A stretch of DNA of 58,743 nucleotides from positions 1 through 58,743 of the forward strand of contig JAOZQY010000018.1 in assembly GCA_029931975.1 (NCBI GenBank), written 5' to 3'. A model generated the notes under the pieces. The model saw only the letters and a list, made by a program, of their open reading frames with translations, had not been told where the DNA came from and did no database searches. This document shows positions 27,294 to 34,786 of this stretch, piece by piece. Within the stretch, counting starts at the first letter, position 1. Each line of letters begins with the position of its first letter. The translations under genes were made by a program, and so were the position numbers. The DNA comes from Bacteroidales bacterium. GTDB taxonomy: Bacteria > Bacteroidota > Bacteroidia > Bacteroidales > GCA-2748055.

Positions 27294-28781
27294 ATGAAAA
27301 TGAAAAAGATATATCTTTTAGGTCTGGTACTGGCTTTGTTTGTATCAGGCTGTGAGCTATCGGATAACATCGATCCGAAAGCGGCACCCAAGGTAACACC
27401 GGATGTGCTTCTGACACAGGCGCTCAGGGATGGGCTGGCATTGGTCGATGATATGAACCAAAACAGAAACGTATCCCGTTTTCTCTGTCAGTATTCTTCA
27501 CAGATGCAGTATACTGACCCTAGTCGTTATCAGTTCTCGGATCGTCAGATTCCCGATGGATACTGGAACAACAGTTACCTGGTACTTCAGGATTTGAATA
27601 CGATCCGCACATTGATTCAGGATATCTCAGGTTCTGAGGAATTGAATAAAACTATTGCCAATAAACTGGCAGTTGTGGATATTATGGAGGTATTGATGTA
27701 TCAGAATCTGGTGGATTTCTTTGGAGATATTCCTTATTCGGAAGCTTTAGGTGGGTTTGATAATAAAACTCCTGCTTACGATGATGCGGAAACTATTTAC
27801 AGTGATCTTCAGACTCGTCTGGGCGCTGCCATCGCCACTTTGACTGCAAATGCAGGCAGTGGTAACTGGGGTAGTGAGGACATCGTTTATGGTGGAGATC
27901 ATGGCATGTGGGCGAAGTTTGCAGCCACTCTGAAACTCCGTATGGGCATGCGCCTGGCGGATGTGGATCCGGCAACTGCCCAGGCAGAAGTGACTGCTGC
28001 TATTGCAGCAGGATGCCTGGAACCTGGTGAGTCTATGCAACTGGCATGGCCTGGAGTAACACCGCATGTAAATACCATTTACAATGTTTTTGTTGTGGCT
28101 AACAGGAATGACTATGCACCATCACTGACCATTATCGATCTAATGGAACAATTGGATGATGCAAGAATGCCAGCCTATTTCACACAGGTGGATACTTCTG
28201 CTCTGGGTGAAGGTAAAATGGCCTATGTTGGCTTGCCTTATGGTGAAGTGGCCAACAACAGTTATCCTTCATTCAGTCACTACAGCGCTGCCATGTTTGC
28301 ACCTGATTTTCCAGCCACATTTGCATGCAATGCCGAGGTCGAGTTTCTTCTTGCCGAGGCTGCAGCTCGTGGTATGACTGTTGATGGTGGTACTGCTCAG
28401 GAGCATTATGAGGCAGGAATTGCTGAAAGTCACGCCTTCTGGGGTGTTACCATGCAAGGTAGCTACCTGTCACATGTTGATGTGGCCTGGGACGATGCCC
28501 GCGCAAAAGAGCTGATTGGAACGCAGAAATGGATTGCTCTCTATAATAGGGGTAATGAAGGTTATGCCTCATGGCGCTGCTTCGACTGGCCCATCCTTGA
28601 TCCTCCGGATGATATGACCTATGCAGACATTCCAATGCGTATGCCTTTCCCATACAATGAGCCTGACCTGAACGGTGATAACTACACCGCTGCTGCTTCA
28701 GCCATTGGAGGTGATGATGTACGTACATTGCTTTTCTGGGATGAGACCATTAGCACAGAGACTCCCGCTGCAGGATTCTAA
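27294..28781 (+). CDS. SusD-like_2 family nutrient-binding lipoprotein (system 2)
   Basis: The 495-residue lipoprotein has lipobox LFVSGC (Cys near 20) and the features of the SusD-like_2 group (PF12771-type): QALRDGLALVDDMNQNRNVSR early, QNLVDFFGDIPYSEAL in the middle, and EVEFLLAEAAARG with the helical repeat toward the end. It begins 26 bases after susC and is followed by a terminator, so the operon is a minimal pair without accessory lipoproteins. It probably forms the lid of the second SusC. An ATG two codons downstream would also serve and would not change the signal peptide much. Confidence 0.88.
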   Translation: MKMKKIYLLGLVLALFVSGCELSDNIDPKAAPKVTPDVLLTQALRDGLALVDDMNQNRNVSRFLCQYSSQMQYTDPSRYQFSDRQIPDGYWNNSYLVLQDLNTIRTLIQDISGSEELNKTIANKLAVVDIMEVLMYQNLVDFFGDIPYSEALGGFDNKTPAYDDAETIYSDLQTRLGAAIATLTANAGSGNWGSEDIVYGGDHGMWAKFAATLKLRMGMRLADVDPATAQAEVTAAIAAGCLEPGESMQLAWPGVTPHVNTIYNVFVVANRNDYAPSLTIIDLMEQLDDARMPAYFTQVDTSALGEGKMAYVGLPYGEVANNSYPSFSHYSAAMFAPDFPATFACNAEVEFLLAEAAARGMTVDGGTAQEHYEAGIAESHAFWGVTMQGSYLSHVDVAWDDARAKELIGTQKWIALYNRGNEGYASWRCFDWPILDPPDDMTYADIPMRMPFPYNEPDLNGDNYTAAASAIGGDDVRTLLFWDETISTETPAAGF

Positions 28782-28804
28782 TATCAATATTTGATATATT
28801 CTCT

Positions 28805-28837
28805 AAAGAGTGCCTCACAAGGGGCACTCTTTTTTTA
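28805..28837 (+). terminator. Intrinsic terminator of the second SusCD operon
   Basis: AAAGAGTGCC pairs with GGCACTCTTT around an eight-base loop and is followed by a run of T. As at 20872, a -7-like TATCTTTG comes immediately after the T tract. Confidence 0.9.
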
Positions 28838-28838
28838 T

Positions 28839-28846
28839 TATCTTTG
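28839..28846 (+). promoter_or_regulatory. -7 box upstream of cysD
   Basis: TATCTTTG matches TAnnTTTG and lies 34 bases before the cysD ATG, directly after the terminator's T tract. No -33 TTTG is visible. Confidence 0.45.
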
Positions 28847-28880
28847 CCAGCACTAAATTTTCCCAGAAAGAGGACATTTT

Positions 28881-29786
28881 ATGAGCGACTATTCTATTAC
28901 CCATCTGCGTGAATTGGAAGCAGAGGCGATCTACGTGATCCGTGAAGTGGGTGCACAATTTGAGAAACCAACGCTGTTATTTTCCGGAGGAAAAGATTCC
29001 ATCGTGATGTACCACCTGGCCCGTAAGGCTTTCTGGCCACAGCTAGTTCCTTTTCCCTGTCTGCATATCGATACGGGGCACAATTTTCCAGAGACCCTTG
29101 AATTTCGTGATCAGATGATGGAAGCAACCGGTGGCAGGGTGATTGTGCGCCTGGTTCAGGATTCCATTGATTCCGGCAAGGCTGTTGAAGAGACTGGAGT
29201 AAATGCCAGTCGTAATGTGCTTCAGACCGTTACACTATTGGATGCCATCGAAGAGTTCAAGTTTGATGCTGCACTGGGAGGTGGAAGGCGCGATGAAGAG
29301 AAGGCAAGAGCCAAGGAACGTTTCTTTTCGCACCGGGACGACTTCGGGCAGTGGGATCCTAAGAACCAGCGGCCCGAACTCTGGAACATCTTCAATGGTA
29401 AAAAGCATATGGGGGAGCATTTCAGGGTTTTTCCACTGAGTAACTGGACCGAGATGGATGTCTGGCAGTATATCTACCTGGAGCAGATCCCGATACCGAA
29501 TCTTTACTATACGCATAAACGTGAGGTATTCAACCGGGAAGGGACATGGCTGGCCAAAGCGCCTTTCATGCAGCTTAAAGAGGATGAAGAGTATGAACTC
29601 AGAGATGTGCGTTGCCGTACCATCGGCGATATCAGCTGTACCGGACTTACCTTATCCACAGCCAATAGCCTTGAGGATATTATCCAGGAGGTGGCTGCAG
29701 CGCGTTCTACCGAAAGGGGCGGAAGATACGATGACAAACGCTCCGAGGCTGCCATGGAGGATCGGAAGAAAGAAGGATATTTTTAA
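28881..29786 (+). CDS. cysD: Sulfate adenylyltransferase subunit 2
   Basis: CysD forms adenosine 5'-phosphosulfate from ATP and sulfate, driven by the GTPase CysN. The 301-residue protein has the PP-loop motif FSGGKDS (34-40), HIDTGHNFPETLEF, GGGRRDEEKARAKER and the C-terminal RGGRYDDKRSEAAMEDRKKEGYF end typical of CysD. cysN follows after 26 bases. No APS kinase, APS/PAPS reductase or sulfite reductase gene is present in the window. Confidence 0.95.
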   Translation: MSDYSITHLRELEAEAIYVIREVGAQFEKPTLLFSGGKDSIVMYHLARKAFWPQLVPFPCLHIDTGHNFPETLEFRDQMMEATGGRVIVRLVQDSIDSGKAVEETGVNASRNVLQTVTLLDAIEEFKFDAALGGGRRDEEKARAKERFFSHRDDFGQWDPKNQRPELWNIFNGKKHMGEHFRVFPLSNWTEMDVWQYIYLEQIPIPNLYYTHKREVFNREGTWLAKAPFMQLKEDEEYELRDVRCRTIGDISCTGLTLSTANSLEDIIQEVAAARSTERGGRYDDKRSEAAMEDRKKEGYF

Positions 29787-29812
29787 TTCGCCAGTAAAAA
29801 GTTTAATAAGAT

Positions 29813-31093
29813 ATGAGTAATAAAGAGAATCCAGCACCAGGTTACCTTGATATGGAACTGCTGCGCTTTACAACTGCAGGAAGTGTGGATGATGGAAAAT
29901 CAACCCTGATTGGACGTCTTCTGTATGATTCCAAGGCCATTTTTGAGGACCAGATGGAGCAGTTGGAGATGGCCAGTGAGAGAAGGGGAGAGGAACAGGT
30001 TAACCTGGCGCTTTTAACGGACGGACTCCGGGCAGAACGGGAACAGGGGATTACCATTGATGTGGCATACCGGTATTTTGCCACTCCCAAAAGGAAATTT
30101 ATCATTGCTGATACTCCCGGTCATGTGCAGTACACACGGAACATGGTTACAGGTGCTTCCACGGCTAACCTGGCCATCATCCTGGTGGATGCACGCCACG
30201 GGGTACTCGAGCAGACCATCCGGCACTCATTTATTGCTTCCCTTTTGGGAATCCCGCATATCCTGATTTGTATCAATAAGATGGATCTGGTGGACTACAA
30301 AGAGGAGGTTTATGAAAATATACAAAAGGAGTTTGTACCCTTTAAGGAACAGTTAAATATTGCCGATGTACACTTTATTCCCATTAGCGCCCTCAAGGGC
30401 GACAATGTGGTGGACCGGAGTGAACCCATGAGCTGGTATCAGGGTCCAACACTGATGGAGAGCCTTGAAAGCATTGATATCAGGAGTGATGGCGATTTTA
30501 AAAACTGCAGGTTCCCTGTACAATACGTGATTCGTCCACAGCGTGATGAGTTCCATGATTACCGTGGTTATGCAGGCCGTATAGCCGGCGGTGTATGGAA
30601 ACCTGGTGAAAAAGTAGCTGTATTGCCCAGTGGCATTGAGACCACCCTGGAGGCCATTGATACCATGACCGGGGAACTTAAAGAAGCATTTCCTCCCCAG
30701 TCGGTAACTTTCAGGCTGGCCCATGATATTGATATTAGCAGGGGTGATATGATTGTTCCGGTCGATCAGAAGCCAAAGATATCCCAGGAGGTAGATGCGA
30801 TGGTTTGCTGGCTCAGTGAAAAGCCCATGGTGATGGGTGGTAAATATGCGATCCGGCATACCACTTCCGAAGTTAGAGGAATTATCCGGGCTGTGAACTA
30901 TAAGGTCGACATCAATACCCTGGAGGAGAACCGGGATGATCAATCGGTTGGATTAAACGAAATTGCCATGCTTACTATCAAGACTTCCAAACCAATTTTC
31001 TACGATTCCTATAAAGATAATCATATTACAGGAAGCATTATCATTATCGATGAGGCCACCAACAATACTGTTGGTGCTGGGATGATTGTCTAG
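29813..31093 (+). CDS. cysN: Sulfate adenylyltransferase subunit 1 (GTPase)
   Basis: This EF-Tu-like GTPase drives APS synthesis with CysD. The 426-residue protein has the G1 loop GSVDDGKST (23-31), the G3 motif DTPGH (100-104) and the G4 motif NKMD (155-158), then two beta-barrel domains. The length matches a free CysN; there is no fused CysC kinase domain, which would need about 200 more residues. It ends 16 bases before the convergent Nudix gene. Confidence 0.95.
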   Translation: MSNKENPAPGYLDMELLRFTTAGSVDDGKSTLIGRLLYDSKAIFEDQMEQLEMASERRGEEQVNLALLTDGLRAEREQGITIDVAYRYFATPKRKFIIADTPGHVQYTRNMVTGASTANLAIILVDARHGVLEQTIRHSFIASLLGIPHILICINKMDLVDYKEEVYENIQKEFVPFKEQLNIADVHFIPISALKGDNVVDRSEPMSWYQGPTLMESLESIDIRSDGDFKNCRFPVQYVIRPQRDEFHDYRGYAGRIAGGVWKPGEKVAVLPSGIETTLEAIDTMTGELKEAFPPQSVTFRLAHDIDISRGDMIVPVDQKPKISQEVDAMVCWLSEKPMVMGGKYAIRHTTSEVRGIIRAVNYKVDINTLEENRDDQSVGLNEIAMLTIKTSKPIFYDSYKDNHITGSIIIIDEATNNTVGAGMIV

Positions 31094-31109
31094 TAAGGAC
31101 GGAGATAGA

Positions 31110-31553
31110 TTATTCCCCCTCTCTGATCATGCGGATCACATCGGCTAGGATGAATTCGTGATCAAAGGCCAGCCGGGGAAGTTCTGTAAGATCGAACCAT
31201 TGTAAGCTGGACGCATCACTGTTTGCCTTGGGAACGCCCATTTCCGCTTTCCAGATCATTACGAATACCTGGGTAATGGTCCGTCCCCTTGGATCGCGTC
31301 CCGGCTTGTCATAGCTGTCAAAACGAATCAGTTCACCGGCTTTTATACCGGTTTCCTCCAGGAGCTCTCTTCGGGCTGCCTCCTCGAGGGTTTCCTCCTC
31401 CTCCATAAATCCTCCGGGAAGTGCCCACATCTGGCTGAATGGAGGATCTCTGCGCTGAATAAGTAGGATTTCAGGCACTTTATCGAGCCGCAATACAGCT
31501 ATATCGGCAGTAAGTGCGGGTCTGGGATAGTCATATATGTATTTTTTTGCCAT
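31110..31553 (-). CDS. Nudix hydrolase
   Basis: The 147-residue protein has a full Nudix box, Gx5Ex7REUxEExGU (residues 48-70, with Gly48, Glu54, Arg62, Glu63, Glu66, Glu67, Gly69 and Ile70). The family hydrolyses nucleoside diphosphates linked to another group. ALPGGFMEEEETLEEAA is typical of the ADP-ribose or sugar-nucleotide clade found in Bacteroidota, but the substrate cannot be fixed from sequence. Its 5' end overlaps the open frame of an SH3 remnant upstream on the same strand. Confidence 0.88.
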   Translation of the reverse strand: MAKKYIYDYPRPALTADIAVLRLDKVPEILLIQRRDPPFSQMWALPGGFMEEEETLEEAARRELLEETGIKAGELIRFDSYDKPGRDPRGRTITQVFVMIWKAEMGVPKANSDASSLQWFDLTELPRLAFDHEFILADVIRMIREGE

Positions 31554-31936
31554 TGTGTTTTCAGGAAATAAGATTCAAATGCGTTTAATAAGCCTGAGTT
31601 TATCGGTGTACTGTTTCTGTTGGCTGCTGTAGAAGCCATGATGATCCACTGTTGCCCCAGTGTAAGGTCCAGAATAGTGGCAGATGGCAGAGAAACTAAA
31701 CTGACAGGTCCGCCAGGATTCATTTCCTGCTCATTTTCGATCTCTCTGAGTTCAACACCCTGTTTCATGATCCATCCTTCGATGTCGTCTGTATCGAGCC
31801 TTATGGAGAGCCAGTCGCCTGTTCTATCCAGAACCAAAAATTCCTCCCCAAACAGGACTTGAGAAAGCATTGGTGAAACATGGTCCGGTTCGAGCATGAT
31901 CGGTACACAGGCATGAAAAGTGGTCCCTCTTATCAT
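31500..31936 (-). pseudogene. SH3b-domain remnant of a NlpC/P60 (C40) cell-wall peptidase
   Basis: From the ATG at 31936 the minus frame encodes a bacterial SH3 domain of the kind that opens Bacteroidota C40 peptidases: HACVPIMLEPDHVSPMLSQ, LFGEEFLVLDRTGDWLSIRL, IEGWIM. After about 100 residues the similarity fades, and the frame runs on into the Nudix gene and stops at 31499 (about 145 residues). The second SH3 part and the NlpC/P60 domain with Cys and His (usually about 250 more residues) are absent. A deletion that brought the Nudix gene close is the simplest explanation. It could still be expressed as a short SH3 protein, but no signal peptide is evident. Confidence 0.5.
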
Positions 31937-32032
31937 AATATGTTTGCCCTGAAGAAAGTGCAGTTTACAAGCTTTTGAACAAAAATACAAGGGAGAGGTT
32001 AAAAGTTGAAGAAGATATTTTAATTTCACTCC

Positions 32033-34105
32033 ATGAACTGGATTAAAGGCATTGTCAAATTCTGGAAAACCATCCAGATTGTGCTGATTTACATCGTCAG
32101 TATTCTGTTGGTTTATTTTATGTTTCCCCGGGAGGGCAAATTCAGGTATGAATATACCAAGAATAAGCCATGGATGCATGAAAACCTGGTGGCCCCCTTT
32201 GATTTTCCTATTTACAAGTCCGATCAGCAGCTTCAGCAGGAACTGGATAGTTTGCAGAAGAATGCCTACCTCTATTTCTTCCACGATTCACTGATTGCAA
32301 GCAATATGCTTGCTAGCTTTATGAGAGATTACAATAGCATAGCTTCTTCCATGGAAATAGGGGAGTCTGTCTATGACAGGTGGACAATGACGGGCCAGTT
32401 GATTGCCGGTGTATTGGAGGAGACTTATGGCAGGGGAATCATTGAGCGTCACCCTGTTCTGGAGGGTAAACAACAGGAAGGAGGATCAGTGATGGTGGTG
32501 AAGGATGGCCTGGCAGAGGAGCAGCATATTGCAGATATATTTACGCGAAGATCCGCCTATGAATCTGTGATTGCCGCACTACAGGGAGTCAACTCGTCCT
32601 CGCTGGAGATTCTGAACAGGATGGACCTGAATGACTACCTGGAGCCCAATATTCTCTATGATGAAGAAACTACACTGAAAGTACATCAGGCTACACTTGA
32701 GGAGGTGACGCTGACCCAGGGCATGGTTCAATCCGGACAGCTTATTATCTCCCGGGGTGAGCTGGTTTCAGGTGCAGACTACCTGGTTATAGAATCGCTT
32801 CGTAAAGAGTATGAATCCAATCCCAATGTGGGAAAGAACTACCTGGTGGTATATGTTGGACAACTCTTACTGATCTCTCTGATCTTCCTGGCCCTATTCT
32901 GGTTTGTCTATTATTTCAGGAAAGACATCCTGACCAGCGGGCGGCAAACCTTTTTTACCCTGGGACTTATTGTGATGATGGTGGGCCTTACCCGGGCTGC
33001 TTCTACCCATGAAGCGGTGAGTGTCTATGTGATTCCTTTTGTGCTGATCCCCATCTTCCTGAAGACCTTTTTTGATATCCGCTATGCCCTCTTTGTGCAT
33101 ATGATGACTCTCTTGTTGGCAGGTTTCTGGGTTCCAAACAGTTATCAGTTTGTACTGATGAATTTCCTGGCAGGACTGGTAGGGGTATTCAGTTTGCGTT
33201 CCTATTATAAGCGTGGTATTCTGTTTTATACTGCCATATTTGTGATTGCTGCCTATGTATTTATCTATATTATTCTGACCCTTCTGCAGGAAGGTGATTT
33301 TAATCAGATCAACTGGATCAATGTTCTGTGGCTTGCTGGAAATGGTCTTCTGATCCTGACTGTTTATCCGCTTATTTTTCTGTTTGAAAGGGTTTTTGGT
33401 TTTCTGTCAGATGCCACGCTCTTTGAACTATCTGATACCAACCAGCCACTGCTCCGAGCCCTTGCCGAAAAGGCACCCGGTACCTTTCAGCATTGTATGC
33501 AGGTGGCCAGCCTGGCCGAGGAGGCTGTTTTGAAAGTAGGGGGAAACTCTCTTCTTGTGCGTGCCGGTGCACTTTACCATGACATTGGAAAGATGAATAA
33601 TCCTGAATATTTCATCGAGAATCTCCATGAAGGATCCAATCCGCACAACGATTTGGACGAACATTCAAGCGCCAGGGTCATAATCGCTCATGTGCCGAAG
33701 GGGGTGGAGATTGCGAAAAAACACGCTCTTAATGAGAAGATCATCGATTTTATCAGAACTCATCATGGCACCGGAACTGTACAGTATTTCTATCGTACCT
33801 ATATGAATACCAATCCCGATGAGGAAGTGGATATCAATGAATTTACTTATCCCGGGCCAAAGCCTTCAAGTAAGGAAAATGCTGTATTGATGATGGCCGA
33901 TGCAGTGGAGGCTGCCTCACGCACCCTGAAGGCCTATACCAGAGAATCAATTTCCGATCTGGTCGAGATTATTGTTAGCAGGCAGGCAGAGGAGGGGCAG
34001 TTTTCCGAGGCTGATATCACTTTTGCCGAATTAACGGACATAAAGGAGATATTTAAGAACAGGCTCACCAATATTTACCATTCCAGGATAGCTTACCCGG
34101 AATAG
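32033..34105 (+). CDS. 7TM-HD family membrane phosphodiesterase (PgpH-like, probably c-di-AMP)
   Basis: The 690-residue membrane protein begins with one membrane segment (about 14-30), then an extracytoplasmic 7TMR-HDED-like domain (to about 270), seven membrane segments (about 280-440) and a cytoplasmic HD domain. Metal-ligand motifs are His487 (FQHCMQVA), the His516-Asp517 pair (YHDIGKM) and later HHGTGTVQYFY. This is the PgpH architecture, known in Firmicutes to hydrolyse cyclic di-AMP. The enzyme class is clear, and c-di-AMP is the likely substrate by homology. Its stop lies 3 bases from the stop of convergent lolA. Confidence 0.85.
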   Translation: MNWIKGIVKFWKTIQIVLIYIVSILLVYFMFPREGKFRYEYTKNKPWMHENLVAPFDFPIYKSDQQLQQELDSLQKNAYLYFFHDSLIASNMLASFMRDYNSIASSMEIGESVYDRWTMTGQLIAGVLEETYGRGIIERHPVLEGKQQEGGSVMVVKDGLAEEQHIADIFTRRSAYESVIAALQGVNSSSLEILNRMDLNDYLEPNILYDEETTLKVHQATLEEVTLTQGMVQSGQLIISRGELVSGADYLVIESLRKEYESNPNVGKNYLVVYVGQLLLISLIFLALFWFVYYFRKDILTSGRQTFFTLGLIVMMVGLTRAASTHEAVSVYVIPFVLIPIFLKTFFDIRYALFVHMMTLLLAGFWVPNSYQFVLMNFLAGLVGVFSLRSYYKRGILFYTAIFVIAAYVFIYIILTLLQEGDFNQINWINVLWLAGNGLLILTVYPLIFLFERVFGFLSDATLFELSDTNQPLLRALAEKAPGTFQHCMQVASLAEEAVLKVGGNSLLVRAGALYHDIGKMNNPEYFIENLHEGSNPHNDLDEHSSARVIIAHVPKGVEIAKKHALNEKIIDFIRTHHGTGTVQYFYRTYMNTNPDEEVDINEFTYPGPKPSSKENAVLMMADAVEAASRTLKAYTRESISDLVEIIVSRQAEEGQFSEADITFAELTDIKEIFKNRLTNIYHSRIAYPE

Positions 34106-34108
34106 AAG

Positions 34109-34771
34109 CTATTCAAGCAGTTCGATGATTTCTGTATTGGGGAAGGCTGTTGGATCAAATTTAAATATACTCTCTTTCAGAGTATTTTCTTCCCTGACCT
34201 GGGATAGAATCATGGTATAAAGAATCCCTTCCTTATGCTTCAGCTGCGTAGCCTCCAGTTTATAGGAGTTGGGATTGATAAACATCTTAAGCATGGAATA
34301 GGGTCCCGACCGCTCTTTAGGGTAAAGCTGAATTTCGATCAGCTCCTTGCCCAGAAAAGAGGTCTCTCCCATAAACATATAGTTAAAGTCCTGTTCATAG
34401 GACTTGATAATTTTGATAGGAACTGCCTGCAGATAACCCGGTTGGTCGGGATCCGGAACACTTACATAGACCTCCTTATTGTCAGTGTTCTGGGAGTAGA
34501 GCTTGTCGCCATCATAATAAACAATATACTCATCTACCATGATTTTGTACTTGATGCCTTTCATCCAGACCATTCCTTCGCCTTCCACCGAGGTCTCCTG
34601 CATCAGGTCCTCCCGGATATAATCCATGTGGATCAGGTAGATCTTATCCAGGTCGAACTGCTTAGATACGGTTTGCAGGTACTTATCAGCCCTGCTGTCC
34701 TGCTGGGCGTAAGAGGCTGTAGTGACAATAACCAGCAGTGCCAGCGGCATCATTTTTTGGAATTGGCTCAT
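34109..34771 (-). CDS. lolA: LolA-like outer membrane lipoprotein carrier protein
   Basis: LolA carries lipoproteins across the periplasm to the outer membrane. The 220-residue product has a signal peptide (MMPLALLVIVTTASYAQ) and a LolA-like half-barrel with YIVYYDGDKLYSQNTDNKEVYVS and SMLKMFINPNSYKLEATQLKHKEG. It follows ftsK by 15 bases on the same strand, the usual partner for lolA. Given the many lipoproteins here (SusD types, BamD), it matters for their delivery. Confidence 0.8.
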   Translation of the reverse strand: MSQFQKMMPLALLVIVTTASYAQQDSRADKYLQTVSKQFDLDKIYLIHMDYIREDLMQETSVEGEGMVWMKGIKYKIMVDEYIVYYDGDKLYSQNTDNKEVYVSVPDPDQPGYLQAVPIKIIKSYEQDFNYMFMGETSFLGKELIEIQLYPKERSGPYSMLKMFINPNSYKLEATQLKHKEGILYTMILSQVREENTLKESIFKFDPTAFPNTEIIELLE

Positions 34772-34786
34772 GATTTGAATCTTTAT

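Noticed and set aside
31937-32284. N-terminal 116 residues of the 261-residue minus frame
   Set aside because: They are antisense to the start of the PgpH-like gene; only the part from 31936 onward resembles an SH3 domain.
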